64,000 nt of DNA from Kiloniellales bacterium (GTDB lineage Bacteria; Pseudomonadota; Alphaproteobacteria; Kiloniellales; JAKSBE01). The position numbers and the translations under genes are program-made. Positions 19,269 through 28,017 of the stretch are shown one piece after another (position 1 is the first letter of the stretch; each line of letters starts with the position of its first letter). The notes under the pieces were generated by a model, which worked only from the letters and a program-made list of their open reading frames with translations, was not told the origin of the DNA and did not search any database. The stretch is taken from assembly GCA_030066685.1 (NCBI GenBank), contig JASJBF010000008.1, positions 84,570-148,569 of the forward strand, in the 5' to 3' direction.

Positions 19269-19949
19269 ATGGCCAGAACCAGTCCCTTCGCAAGCCTGTT
19301 CGGCCGTTCGCCGATCAAGCCGATGCAAGAGCACATCAAGGTCGTAACCCGCTGCGCCGGCGAGGTGCCGGGCTTGTTCGAAGCGCTCTGCGCTGGGGAT
19401 CAGGGCAAGGTGGCCGAGTTCAAGGATCGGATCTTCGCCCTCGAACAAGAGGCCGACGACATCAAGAACGAGCTCCGCGCCCATCTGCCGAAGAGCCTTC
19501 TGATGCCGGTCGACCGGCGCGATCTACTCGAAGTGCTCGACATGCAGGACTCCATCGCCGACACGGCGCAGGACATCGCAGGGCTGCTCGTCGAGCGCCC
19601 GATGGAGGTCCCGGACAGCCTCAAGGAGCCGCTGGTTGCCCTGGCGCGCCGTTGCGTTCAGGCCTGCGACAAGGCGGCCGAGGTGATCGGAGAGCTCGAT
19701 GAACTCGTCGAGACCGGGTTCCGCGGACGCGAGTCGGAGCGAGTCTCCGAGATGGTCGACGAGCTGAACAAGATCGAGGACGACACCGACCAGATGGGCA
19801 TGGACCTGACGCATCGCCTCTTCGCGCAGGAAGACGAGATGAAGCCCGTCTCGGTGATGTTCTGGTACCAGCTGATCCAGTGGATCGGCGACTTGGCGGA
19901 CTACGCAGAAAAGGTTGGCAATCGGCTGCGCCTCTTGCTCGCCAGCTGA
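19269..19949 (+). CDS. DUF47/PhoU-like accessory protein of the Pit transporter
   Basis: A 226-residue all-helical protein of the DUF47 (TIGR00153) family, a PhoU relative that is commonly encoded just before pit and is needed for or controls Pit activity in other bacteria. Acidic metal-binding motifs of the PhoU type are seen (EQEADDIKNEL near residue 58 and KIEDDTDQMG near 170). AGGAGGAT gives a strong ribosome site for the ATG. It is 36 bases before pit on the same strand. Confidence 0.92.
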   Translation: MARTSPFASLFGRSPIKPMQEHIKVVTRCAGEVPGLFEALCAGDQGKVAEFKDRIFALEQEADDIKNELRAHLPKSLLMPVDRRDLLEVLDMQDSIADTAQDIAGLLVERPMEVPDSLKEPLVALARRCVQACDKAAEVIGELDELVETGFRGRESERVSEMVDELNKIEDDTDQMGMDLTHRLFAQEDEMKPVSVMFWYQLIQWIGDLADYAEKVGNRLRLLLAS

Positions 19950-19985
19950 GGGAAGTCCGAACGACAGATAGGGGGAGGAGCGGCC

Positions 19986-21251
19986 ATGGAAGTCATCAAT
20001 CAGTACGGTATGATCTTGATCACCCTCGGCGTGGTCTTCGGTCTGTACATGACCTGGGGCATCGGCGCCAATGACGTGGCGAACGTCATGGGTACCTCAG
20101 TGGGATCCGGTGCCATCACCGTGACCACGGCGATCATCATTGCCGCCATCTTCGAGTTCGGCGGCGCCGCGCTGGCCGGGGGGCACGTGACTGCGACGAT
20201 CCGCAAGGGCATCATCGATCCCAGTCCCATCGTCAACACGCCGGAGGTTCTGATCTTCGGAATGCTGGCGGCGCTCTTGGCCGCCGCAGTGTGGCTGATG
20301 ATCGCCTCCTCGCGCGGTTGGCCGGTATCGACCACCCATTCGATCGTCGGCGCCGTGGTCGGCTTTGCGATCGCCGGCATTGGACTGGACGCCGTCAAAT
20401 GGGACAAGATCGGGCAAATCGTGGCCAGTTGGGTGGTGTCGCCGGTGCTCGGCGGCACGATCGCCTTCATCCTGATGATCAGCATCCGCCGCTTGATCCT
20501 GAACACCGACAATCCCTTCCAGAGCGCCAAGCGTTGGGGCCCGGTCTATGTCTTCCTAGTCGGCTTCGTCATCGCCCTGGTGACGCTGTTCAAGGGACTG
20601 AAGCACCTCAAGCTGGATCTCACCATCCCCATGAGCTTCCTGGCAGCGGCCGTCATCGGGCTGATCATCGCGGCCATAGGCTGGGCCCTGATCAGTCGTG
20701 TCAAGGTCGACGAGGCCGCCGATCAGGACTACCACTTCGCCAGCGTCGAAAAGGTCTTTGTGCCGATGATGCTGTTCACCGCCTGCGGCATGGCCTTTGC
20801 CCACGGATCGAATGATGTCGCCAACGGTGTCGGCCCCCTGGCCGCCGTCTACGGCCTGGTCCAATCAGGCGGGGAGGTGGCCCAGAAGTCCGAGCTGCCG
20901 ATCTGGATCCTGCTGCTCGGCGGGTTCGGCATCGTCGTCGGGCTGGCGACCTATGGCTACAAGGTGATGCGGACGATCGGCACCAAGATCACCGAGTTGA
21001 CGCCGACGCGCGGCTTCAGTGCGACCATGGCGGCGGCCGCGACGGTCGTCCTGGCTTCGCGGACCGGCATGCCGGTCTCCACCACGCACATTGCCGTCGG
21101 TGCGGTGATGGGTGTCGGTTTGGCGCGCGGCATCGGGGCGATCGACCTGCGGGTCATCGGTGGGATCGTGGTGTCCTGGATCGTCACCCTGCCGATCGGC
21201 GGCGTGCTGGCGGCGCTCTTCTACTTCACACTGAAGGGCATATTCACCTAG
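19986..21251 (+). CDS. pit: Inorganic phosphate transporter, Pit/PHO-4 family
   Basis: A 421-residue inner-membrane protein with about 10-11 hydrophobic segments. The duplicated family signature is present: GANDVANVMGTSVGSGAIT near residue 26 and GSNDVANGVGPLAA near 276, together with two copies of PVSTTHSIVGA/PVSTTHIAVGA. Pit proteins take up metal-phosphate complexes with protons. It is preceded by GGGGGAGGAG. Two consecutive hairpins close the operon downstream. Its control by an FNR-type box rather than a Pho box separates it from the pst system. Confidence 0.95.
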   Translation: MEVINQYGMILITLGVVFGLYMTWGIGANDVANVMGTSVGSGAITVTTAIIIAAIFEFGGAALAGGHVTATIRKGIIDPSPIVNTPEVLIFGMLAALLAAAVWLMIASSRGWPVSTTHSIVGAVVGFAIAGIGLDAVKWDKIGQIVASWVVSPVLGGTIAFILMISIRRLILNTDNPFQSAKRWGPVYVFLVGFVIALVTLFKGLKHLKLDLTIPMSFLAAAVIGLIIAAIGWALISRVKVDEAADQDYHFASVEKVFVPMMLFTACGMAFAHGSNDVANGVGPLAAVYGLVQSGGEVAQKSELPIWILLLGGFGIVVGLATYGYKVMRTIGTKITELTPTRGFSATMAAAATVVLASRTGMPVSTTHIAVGAVMGVGLARGIGAIDLRVIGGIVVSWIVTLPIGGVLAALFYFTLKGIFT

Positions 21252-21258
21252 GCTCACG

Positions 21259-21327
21259 GGCCCGCCCCGAGGGCGGGCCGGGCCATCAGAACTGAAGGGG
21301 TTGGGCCGGTCCGGTCCGGCCCCTTTT
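21259..21327 (+). terminator. Tandem hairpins ending the DUF47-pit operon
   Basis: The first hairpin (21259-21279) is a 9-bp GC stem with a CGA loop. The second (21295-21327) has an AAGGGG/CCCCTTTT outer stem with an inner GCCGG/CCGGC stem and ends in a short T run. It lies 11 bases before the stop of the convergent phosphatase gene, so it may work in both directions. Confidence 0.7.
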
Positions 21328-21337
21328 GCTTGATGCG

Positions 21338-22777
21338 CTAAACGGCGAGGGCCGCCGGCTCCTGCTCCTTGACCTCGAGCGCGTTGGTGAGGTCGAGCAG
21401 GGCTTCGGCGGGGTACTCCAAGGGGACCAGGTCCTGGCCAAGCCCGACGAAGACCGCCAAGTTGTGCGGGTTGGCGCTGTAGACGATGTGGTGGTTGCGG
21501 ATGTTTCCGGCGTCCAGCCAAAGGGTCCCTTCGGGCGATAGGGGCGTGTGACCGACGATGAAGGCGGTGTCTTCGTCGACGCCGAGTCTGGTCCTTAAGG
21601 CGTTGACGTGCCTCTTGCCGTAGCCGCCGGGATGGTTGGGCCGCCGGACCCGGTTCCAGATGATCTCCTGCCCCAGGCGGTGGCGGCTGCGGATGTTCAC
21701 CAAGTCGGACACGGTCACATCGCTGCGCGGTGGGCCGCCGTGGCAGGCAATGCAGCGCTTGGACCTCACCACGTAGGGCAGCAGCTCGAAGAACTCCGCC
21801 AGCGCATCCGCATAGGCCGGGCCGCGCAGCTCTTTGGCGCGGCGCTTCAGCAGGACACCCTGCGGCACGCCGCCCTTGCCCACGGACTCGTCGAAGCTCT
21901 CGTGGTTGCCCCGAAGGTAGAAGACGTTCCGCGGCAAGCGGGCCTTCAGCTTGAGAATCAAGTCCAGCATGAGGAGCGAACCGTCCATCTGCGTCAGGTC
22001 GGTCTCTCCCTGCGGATGAACCGCGTCGCCCAGGAACACCAGGTTGGCTTTGCCTTGTTCGAGCAGATCCAGAAGGGCGTTTTCGCTCAGGACTTTGAGA
22101 AGGTTGTCCAGGTTGGCGTGCAGGTCGCCGACGATCACAGGCGACGGCCCGTCCGGCAGGCTCAGAAGGCCGCCTGGCAGGCCCAGCGAATCCCTCGGTC
22201 GATAGGCTTCGTCTCGCAGAATTAAGTTGACCCCGCGCAGCGCCATCAGCGCCTGCTCCGGCGCCAGCAGCTCGATCGGACCGCCGAAGATGCGGCGGAT
22301 CTCCCTGAGGCAGGCGCGGCGCCGGCTGGCCGGACCGTCGATCCCCTCGGCAGCTCCGACGCGCGAGACATAGGTCTCTCCGCCGGGGTCGAGGCGGGTG
22401 ATCGTGATCCGGCCGTCCTTGTTGGCGATCTCGAGCTGCCTCTTCGCAACGCTCTTGGGGAACTTGAAAAGCCGCTGGCAGGTCTCGTCGCCGCGCCCGA
22501 GGCGGAGCTTGCTTCCATCCCGGATCCGCAGGAACCCGGCAACCGTCTCAGCGCAACCCTCACGCTCGGCCAGGATCCAGTCCCTGGTCGTCCGCCGATC
22601 GCCGTCGAGTTGGCATTCGGGACGAAGCCAGAGAGACCGGCCCCCCAGGTCGAACTGGACCGCTGCGACCTCTGCCGACACAAGGAGACGCCCGACCAAA
22701 AGCTGCGGCTCAGCCGTCAGCGACACCGCATCCTTTGGGTCGGTCTGAAAGAACAAATCCCGAACCCGGTCTAGCAC
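21338..22777 (-). CDS. FHA-like domain fused to a PPP-type metallophosphatase, GTG start
   Basis: A 479-residue protein. The C-terminal half (about 210-455) carries PPP-family phosphatase motifs in order: GDLHAN 217-222, GDAVH 250-254, RGNHE 289-293, CHGG 345-348 and GHT 409-411. Residues 85-142 look like a forkhead-associated phospho-threonine-binding domain (LRLGRGDE, then KSVAKRQLEI, then a TYV strand), which is my reading of the pattern. A further 80-residue N-terminal part is unassigned. GGGCGGG precedes a GTG at 22777; the open frame upstream is out of context. It is 41 bases after the P-loop protein gene on the same strand. It probably dephosphorylates a phosphoprotein or small phosphorylated ligand; the target is unknown. 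Confidence 0.8.
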   Translation of the reverse strand: MLDRVRDLFFQTDPKDAVSLTAEPQLLVGRLLVSAEVAAVQFDLGGRSLWLRPECQLDGDRRTTRDWILAEREGCAETVAGFLRIRDGSKLRLGRGDETCQRLFKFPKSVAKRQLEIANKDGRITITRLDPGGETYVSRVGAAEGIDGPASRRRACLREIRRIFGGPIELLAPEQALMALRGVNLILRDEAYRPRDSLGLPGGLLSLPDGPSPVIVGDLHANLDNLLKVLSENALLDLLEQGKANLVFLGDAVHPQGETDLTQMDGSLLMLDLILKLKARLPRNVFYLRGNHESFDESVGKGGVPQGVLLKRRAKELRGPAYADALAEFFELLPYVVRSKRCIACHGGPPRSDVTVSDLVNIRSRHRLGQEIIWNRVRRPNHPGGYGKRHVNALRTRLGVDEDTAFIVGHTPLSPEGTLWLDAGNIRNHHIVYSANPHNLAVFVGLGQDLVPLEYPAEALLDLTNALEVKEQEPAALAV

Positions 22778-22818
22778 TGTCCCGCCCTTTGCTCTCCCCC
22801 GTCCTGCGCTTAGAGCGT

Positions 22819-23472
22819 TCAGTCCTCCCTGGCAGGCATGGCTAAATCCTTGGGCAGGCCCTCGAACTCGTCTCTGACATAGATCAAAATTCCGGCCCGC
22901 TTGAAGTGTAGTGCGGCCTGACGATACACGTCCAGTTGCTTCTCCACCTGCGCCAGGGTCACGTCCCGATCGATGGGGTGGACTTCGCGCTTCTGCCGCT
23001 CCAGGCGCCCCTCGAGGATCTCGGCGGCCGGCGGTATCAGGAACTCGAACACGAAGCGCGCCCGCCAATTGGTGGAAAGAAAGTGAGTTTTCGCAGGCGG
23101 TAGGAGAATCCGGGCGTGGTCGAGTTCGGGTGGCGGATCGGCCTCCAGCCACTCCCGGTCGAAGACCGTCAGGGCCTCCTTGTGTCCGACAAAGGGAAAT
23201 CCAAGGTGCACCTCCCGCGGGCGAAGGGACAGGGCCTGAGCCCGCCACCAGATGTCCAGCGTGAGGTCGATGTAACCCTCCTCCGGCCAGCCTCCGATCT
23301 TCCGCACGAGCCGCGACTTCCCCGACCCGGGCGGTCCGGTCAGGATCAGCTGCCGGTACTTTATGCTCTTCGGGAAAGGAACCCCTTTGATGTCCTGAAG
23401 CTCCGTGATCGGCACCAGGTCTAGAAATGCTGACCCTTGGGTGGTTCTCGGTTCCGGATCGGCGGCCATCAT
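22819..23472 (-). CDS. P-loop NTPase/kinase-like partner of the FHA-PPP phosphatase
   Basis: A 217-residue protein with Walker A GPPGSGKS around residue 45 and a candidate Walker B strand (GYIDLTLD). Further on, RLERQKREVHPIDRDVT looks like the Arg-rich lid of small-molecule kinases. It resembles no named kinase that I can identify. The start is one of two consecutive ATGs (23469-23472); the frame stays open upstream to 23781, but that part is Gly/Pro/Arg-rich and looks non-coding. The tight pairing with a PPP phosphatase suggests an opposing kinase/phosphatase module (inference). Confidence 0.7.
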   Translation of the reverse strand: MMAADPEPRTTQGSAFLDLVPITELQDIKGVPFPKSIKYRQLILTGPPGSGKSRLVRKIGGWPEEGYIDLTLDIWWRAQALSLRPREVHLGFPFVGHKEALTVFDREWLEADPPPELDHARILLPPAKTHFLSTNWRARFVFEFLIPPAAEILEGRLERQKREVHPIDRDVTLAQVEKQLDVYRQAALHFKRAGILIYVRDEFEGLPKDLAMPARED

Positions 23473-23874
23473 GGAATTCAAGCAGAACCTACTTCGGCAG
23501 TGACCTTGCCCGATGCCGGGAACGAACCTGCGGTCCGGGCGCCGGATCGGGTAGGGAAAGCGGGTAAAGCCTGACGGGGTCGTGGTGCGGCCAGGCGGCT
23601 CTCCGGACCCGGGAGCCCCAGTGTTATACGCCCCGGCGTCCGTCTCCGCAAAGACGTGACAGCCGGCGGTCCCTTCCGTGCCCTCGAAGGGCCTGTTCGA
23701 AACAGGTCCGCCGCCCGCTAACATGAGGCGTCGTGGGCCCTTCGGACCCACAGATCCGAAGACCGAGGCAGATGTCATCATTCTGCAACACAGGCATCAC
23801 AAATCCTTCAAGCCTGGGGGCTAGGATTAAAAGGTTTAGAATCTTTGATTTAGGTGCAATTGCAGCAGGTCTCC
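23473..23874. other. Divergent intergenic region with a cluster of small hairpins
   Basis: 402 bases between the P-loop gene (minus) and the stress protein gene (plus). It contains three neighbouring short stem-loops: CCCT-CGA-AGGG at 23681-23691, CCTGTT-CGA-AACAGG at 23692-23706 and a GTGGG/CCCAC hairpin with a TTCG-type loop at 23733-23751. The 100 bases before the stress gene are AT-rich and probably hold its promoter. No FNR box with good match is present. Confidence 0.55.
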
Positions 23875-24384
23875 ATGAATCAGATCGTCGATACCTTGGT
23901 AAGGCCAGACAGAGTGAGGGACGAAGCCACGACTCCGGCGCCTGTCCTGGTGGCGGTCGAGTTCTCCAAAAGCTCGGAAGCCGCCCTTCGCTGGGCCTGC
24001 GACCATGCAGAGGCCGTCGGTGCCCCGCTCGAGATCCTCCATGTGATTCACGATCCGGCCGACTCGCCGGGCAGCTACAAGCCCGACGTTGGAGATCCGC
24101 TCGAGCCGATAGCCGACGTCGCCGAACGACGGCTTGCCCAATACCTGGACAGCTTCGGCCGCGACAACGCACGGCTCTCCGGCCTTGCCGGCGCGAAGCG
24201 GCTTTGCGTCGAAGGGCTGCCGGCCGCGAAGATCCTCGACGTCGCGCGGGCCCACAACGCTTGCCTCCTGGTTCTGGGCAGCCGGCCCCGCAACGGTCTC
24301 GGGCGGCTCGTGCACGGCTCGACCGCGGTCCAGATCGCGCGGGAGGCGGCCTTGCCGGTGACCATCGTCAAATCCGACGGCTGA
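23875..24384 (+). CDS. Universal stress protein coupled to the FixK-type regulator
   Basis: A 169-residue UspA-family protein. APVLVAVEFSKSSEAAL opens the fold and VLGSRPRNGLGRLVHGSTAVQI is the nucleotide loop (GxxGxxxxxGS variant). An in-frame GTG at 23854 could add seven residues; the ATG at 23875 follows GCAGG and is preferred. It is a paralogue of the stress protein at 7021-7521. Its TGA shares one base with the ATG of the regulator, so the two proteins are made together and may be functionally tied. Confidence 0.88.
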   Translation: MNQIVDTLVRPDRVRDEATTPAPVLVAVEFSKSSEAALRWACDHAEAVGAPLEILHVIHDPADSPGSYKPDVGDPLEPIADVAERRLAQYLDSFGRDNARLSGLAGAKRLCVEGLPAAKILDVARAHNACLLVLGSRPRNGLGRLVHGSTAVQIAREAALPVTIVKSDG

Positions 24385-25232
24385 TGCTTCTGCGCCTGAT
24401 CGATGGGGGGCAGTCCTCGGCGATCGACTTTCCCCTTTTCAACGCGGTCCTCGACAGGACCGGCAGGCGGCAGCTCAGACAGCTGGTGACGCTGGTGGCA
24501 GCCACGCGCGGTCAGGTTCTGGCTAGCCAGGGTGAGATCGGGTCCGACTTCCTCGTGCTGGCTGACGGCGTCGCCAAGCTCTGGAAGGTTCTGCCCGACG
24601 GGCGGCGCCAGATCGTTGCCTTCCGCGCCGCCGGGGACCTGATCCCGCTGCATCGGCGCGATACGCCCTGGCCGGTCACCGCCCAGGCCGTCTCAAACTG
24701 CCGGCTCTTCCGGCTGGAATGGAAAGCGCTGCAGCGTCTCGCCGATCGCTACCCGGTGATCGACCGCGCGCTCCTCGATCTGGCGAGCGACGAGATCGCC
24801 GCCCTTCAGGACCGTCTTTTGACCCTCGGCCGGAAGACGGTCGAGGAGAAGCTTGCGTCTTTCATCCTCGAGTTCTGCCGTCCCTCAGCAGCGCCAACGA
24901 GCCTCGGCCGGGAGATTCACCTTCCCATGCGCCGCTCTGAGATCGCCGAATACCTCGGCTTGACGACGGAATCCGTTTCGCGCGAGTTCTCACGCCTCAA
25001 GCGAGAGCGTATCCTGTCGATGCCCCGACCCAGCCGCATCGTTCTGCTCAACCGCCCGGCGCTGGAGGCTCTGGCGACAGGAATGCCGGGCGTAGCGCAG
25101 CCGCAGGTCTGGCGGGGCCAGTCAGCGCGCTTGGACGAAGGTTCCGGGCCCGCCACCGCAAAGCCGAACGGCGGTGTATCCGGGCACCATCAGGAACCCT
25201 TGCCGAGCACGACGCGGCCAGCCGTCCGCTAG
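24384..25232 (+). CDS. Crp/Fnr-family regulator of FixK type (no Fe-S cysteines)
   Basis: A 282-residue transcription factor. The cyclic-nucleotide-like beta barrel covers about residues 18-130, the dimer helix about 135-165 and the winged helix about 175-225. The recognition helix TTESVSREF has the Glu196/Ser199/Arg200 trio of FNR and FixK, which reads TTGA half-sites. The N-terminal Cys cluster of FNR is absent (only Cys106 and Cys165 exist), so it should not sense oxygen through an Fe-S centre and resembles FixK/DNR. A tail of about 50 Gly/Pro-rich residues after the DNA-binding domain is unusual. It is translationally coupled to the stress protein. FNR-type boxes occur elsewhere in this window. 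Confidence 0.88.
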   Translation: MLLRLIDGGQSSAIDFPLFNAVLDRTGRRQLRQLVTLVAATRGQVLASQGEIGSDFLVLADGVAKLWKVLPDGRRQIVAFRAAGDLIPLHRRDTPWPVTAQAVSNCRLFRLEWKALQRLADRYPVIDRALLDLASDEIAALQDRLLTLGRKTVEEKLASFILEFCRPSAAPTSLGREIHLPMRRSEIAEYLGLTTESVSREFSRLKRERILSMPRPSRIVLLNRPALEALATGMPGVAQPQVWRGQSARLDEGSGPATAKPNGGVSGHHQEPLPSTTRPAVR

Positions 25233-25305
25233 GGTCCGCCCTGCGGCGGCCGCCCGCGGCCGTCCGAACGAAGATCCCTGGACGGTCGCCTTCATCTGCC
25301 GGAAA

Positions 25306-25319
25306 CTGGCATAGATCAA
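25306..25319 (+). promoter_or_regulatory. Weak FNR/FixK-like box upstream of the TRAP transporter
   Basis: CTGGCATAGATCAA matches TTGAY-N4-RTCAA at 8 of the 10 fixed positions; the right half-site ATCAA is perfect. TAGCGT at 25341-25346 sits 28.5 bases from its centre, close to class II spacing, and the permease ATG follows about 30 bases after the predicted transcript start. On its own it would be weak evidence. Confidence 0.35.
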
Positions 25320-25383
25320 TGCAGGTCCGGCCCCGGGCCGTAGCGTCGGGCCGGCGTGTCTGGGCGGGCGGAAGGCGGTGCTG

Positions 25384-28002
25384 ATGGGCGAAAGGGTTCC
25401 CGGCAAGGACGAGTCTGCCGAGAAGTCGCAGGCCGCCAAGGCCATGGCCGCGGCGGAGACGGGCCTGCGCAGCCCGCTCGGCCCGGTCGGGAAGCTCTTG
25501 GCCGGCGTTGCCTTGGCCTGGTCGCTGTTTCAGCTGTGGATCGCGTCCCCGCTGCCCTTCCTTTTCGCCGACGTCCTGCCGGTCCTGAACGACACCAAGA
25601 CCCGCTCGATCCACCTCGCCTTCGCGGTCTTCCTGGTCTACACCGGGCGGCCCGCCCTCAAGCGCTCGCCGCAGGATCGGGTGCCCCGGCAGGACTGGGT
25701 CTTTGCGCTGCTCGGCGCCTTCTGCGCGGCCTACCTCTTCCTCTTCTACGAGGCCCTGGCCGAACGGCAGGGCTTGCCGACCACGACCGACCTCGTCGTC
25801 GCCGGTACCGGACTGGTGCTGCTGCTCGAGGCGACGCGCCGGGCCCTGGGCCCGCCGCTGACCATCGTCGCCCTGGTATTCCTCGCCTATATCTTCTTCG
25901 GCGATCGCAGCTTCGTCCCGGAGGCGATTCAGTGGAAGGGCGCATCCTTCGCAAAGGCCATGTCGCATCAATGGCTGGGCACCGAGGGCGTCTTCGGCAT
26001 CGCCATCGGCGTGTCCAGCAGCATGGTCTTCCTTTTCGTCCTCTTCGGCGCTTTGCTCGAGAAGGCAGGGGCCGGCAACTACTTCATCCGCGTCGCCTTC
26101 GCGCTGCTCGGGCACATGCGCGGCGGGCCGGCGAAGGCGGCGGTGGTGTCCTCGGGCATGACCGGCATCATCTCCGGCTCCTCGATCGCCAACGTGGTGA
26201 CCACCGGGACCTTCACCATCCCGCTGATGAAGCGGGTCGGCTTCTCGGCCGAGAAGGCCGGCGCGGTCGAGGTCGCCTCCTCGACCAACGGCCAGCTGAT
26301 GCCGCCGATCATGGGCGCCGCCGCCTTCCTGATGGTCGAGTTCGTCGGCATCAGCTACGTCGAGGTGATCAAGCACGCCTTCCTTCCGGCGGTGATCTCC
26401 TACATCGCTCTGGTCTACATCGTTCACCTCGAAGCGGTAAAAGCGGGCATGAAGGGCCTGCCCCGACGGACCGAGACCCCCTTCATACGCGCAATGATCG
26501 GCTTTCTGACGGGCGTGATCGGCTTGGTGATCCTCTCCGGCGTCGTCTACTACGGCCTCGGCTGGATCAAGGGGGTTGCCGGCGCGGCCACGCCCTACGT
26601 CGCCGTTTTGCTGCTTTGCCTGGCCTACCTGGCGCTCCTGAAGTACGCCACTCGCCATCCGGAGCTCGAGGTCATGGAGCGCATCGACGTGCTGCCGGAG
26701 CCCGGGCCGACGATCAAGGCCGGCCTCTACTACCTGCTGCCCCTGGTGGTGCTGATCTGGTGCCTGACCGTGGAGCGCTTCTCGCCGGGCCTCTCGGCCT
26801 TCTGGGCGGCCACCTTCATGTGCGCGATCGTGGTCACCCAGCACGCGCTGAAGTCGATCCTGCGCCGCGAGGCGGGATTGGGCGGCGGGCTGCGCCGGGG
26901 CCTGGTCGAGCTGCGCGACGGCCTGATCGCCGGTGCCCGCAACATGGTCGGGATCGGAGTCGCGACGGCGACCGCGGGCATCATCGTCGGCACCGTGACC
27001 CTGACCGGGATCGGCCTGGTCATGACCGAGTTCGTCGAGCTGGTCTCCGGCGGCAACCTCATGTTCATGCTGCTGATGACCGCGGTCATCAGCCTGATTC
27101 TGGGCATGGGCCTGCCGACCACCGCGAACTACATCGTCGTGTCGTCGCTGATGGCGCCGGTGATCGTGACCCTGGGGGCGCAGAACGGCCTGATCGTGCC
27201 CTTGATCGCCGTCCACATGTTCGTCTTCTACTTCGGCATCCTGGCCGACGACACGCCGCCGGTCGGCCTCGGCGCCTTCGCCGCGGCGGCCATCTCGAAG
27301 GGCGACCCGATCCGGACTGGGATTCAAGGCTTCACCTACGACATCCGCACCGCGATCCTGCCCTTCATGTTCATCTTCAACACCGAGCTCCTGATGATCG
27401 ATATCCAGGGGCCCCTGCATCTGGTCCTGACGATCGCGACCGCCCTCTGCGCCATGCTGGCCTTCGCCTCGGCGACCCAGGGCTACTTAATCGTCAAGAA
27501 CCGGCTCTGGGAGATCGCCGCGCTGCTGCTCATCGCCTTCACCCTGTTCCGGCCCGGTTTCTGGCTCGACATGGTGCAGCCGCCGTTCCGCGCCGACGAT
27601 CCCGCCCGCCTGATCGAGATCGCCGGCGGCGCGGCGCCGAACAGCGACATCCGCCTGAAGGTCGAGGGCGAGAACTTCGCGACGGGGGAGATGGTCGCCA
27701 AGACCGTCCTTCTCCCGCTCGGGCCGGCGGGCGAGGGCGCGGCGCGCCTCCAAGCCTCTGCCGGGATCACCATGCGCGAAGAGGACGGCAAGACCTTTAT
27801 CGACGCCATCGAGTTCGGCAGTCCGGCCGAGAAGGCGAAGCTGGACTTCGACTGGGAGATCACCGAAGTCATCGTGCCGGCCGACCGCCTGCCCAAGCAG
27901 ATCCTCTACATTCCCGCCCTCGCCCTCTTGCTGTTCATCTACCTCCAGCAACGCCGCCGGCGGGCAGGTCCGGTTGCGGCGGCCGCGCCGGCGGCGGACT
28001 GA
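25384..28002 (+). CDS. Fused TRAP transporter permease (DctQM, TAXI type) with C-terminal DUF3394
   Basis: An 872-residue inner-membrane protein. The N-terminal part (about 30-190) corresponds to the small 4-segment DctQ subunit. The central 190-690 is the DctM channel with many hydrophobic segments and signatures such as GMTGIISGSSIANVVTTGTFTIPLMK and ILGMGLPTTANYIV. The last 150 residues match the DUF3394 tail with a PDZ-like piece (IEFGSPAEKAKLDFDWEI) and a final membrane helix. It imports organic acids using an ion gradient, and normally needs a TAXI periplasmic binding protein, which is not encoded nearby. ATG at 25384 with GGAAGG; a GTG at 25378 is possible. A stress protein follows after 15 bases. 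Confidence 0.93.
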   Translation: MGERVPGKDESAEKSQAAKAMAAAETGLRSPLGPVGKLLAGVALAWSLFQLWIASPLPFLFADVLPVLNDTKTRSIHLAFAVFLVYTGRPALKRSPQDRVPRQDWVFALLGAFCAAYLFLFYEALAERQGLPTTTDLVVAGTGLVLLLEATRRALGPPLTIVALVFLAYIFFGDRSFVPEAIQWKGASFAKAMSHQWLGTEGVFGIAIGVSSSMVFLFVLFGALLEKAGAGNYFIRVAFALLGHMRGGPAKAAVVSSGMTGIISGSSIANVVTTGTFTIPLMKRVGFSAEKAGAVEVASSTNGQLMPPIMGAAAFLMVEFVGISYVEVIKHAFLPAVISYIALVYIVHLEAVKAGMKGLPRRTETPFIRAMIGFLTGVIGLVILSGVVYYGLGWIKGVAGAATPYVAVLLLCLAYLALLKYATRHPELEVMERIDVLPEPGPTIKAGLYYLLPLVVLIWCLTVERFSPGLSAFWAATFMCAIVVTQHALKSILRREAGLGGGLRRGLVELRDGLIAGARNMVGIGVATATAGIIVGTVTLTGIGLVMTEFVELVSGGNLMFMLLMTAVISLILGMGLPTTANYIVVSSLMAPVIVTLGAQNGLIVPLIAVHMFVFYFGILADDTPPVGLGAFAAAAISKGDPIRTGIQGFTYDIRTAILPFMFIFNTELLMIDIQGPLHLVLTIATALCAMLAFASATQGYLIVKNRLWEIAALLLIAFTLFRPGFWLDMVQPPFRADDPARLIEIAGGAAPNSDIRLKVEGENFATGEMVAKTVLLPLGPAGEGAARLQASAGITMREEDGKTFIDAIEFGSPAEKAKLDFDWEITEVIVPADRLPKQILYIPALALLLFIYLQQRRRRAGPVAAAAPAAD

Positions 28003-28017
28003 GCGGAGCGCCGAGCC

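Noticed and set aside
22874..22887. CTGACATAGATCAA, a one-mismatch FNR-type site
   Set aside because: It lies inside the coding end of the P-loop gene. A weak -10 at the right distance toward the phosphatase gene exists, but there is no independent support, so it is not listed as a feature.
23473..23781. Upstream extension of the P-loop protein gene to 23781
   Set aside because: The extra residues are Gly/Pro/Thr/Arg-rich, contain the hairpin row, and show no link to the P-loop domain.
25048..27420. Very long open frame on the minus strand opposite the TRAP permease and regulator
   Set aside because: Its product is an Asp/Gly/His/Arg-rich low-complexity chain with no domain, the mirror of a GC-rich gene with strong codon bias. 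The plus-strand genes have clear families.
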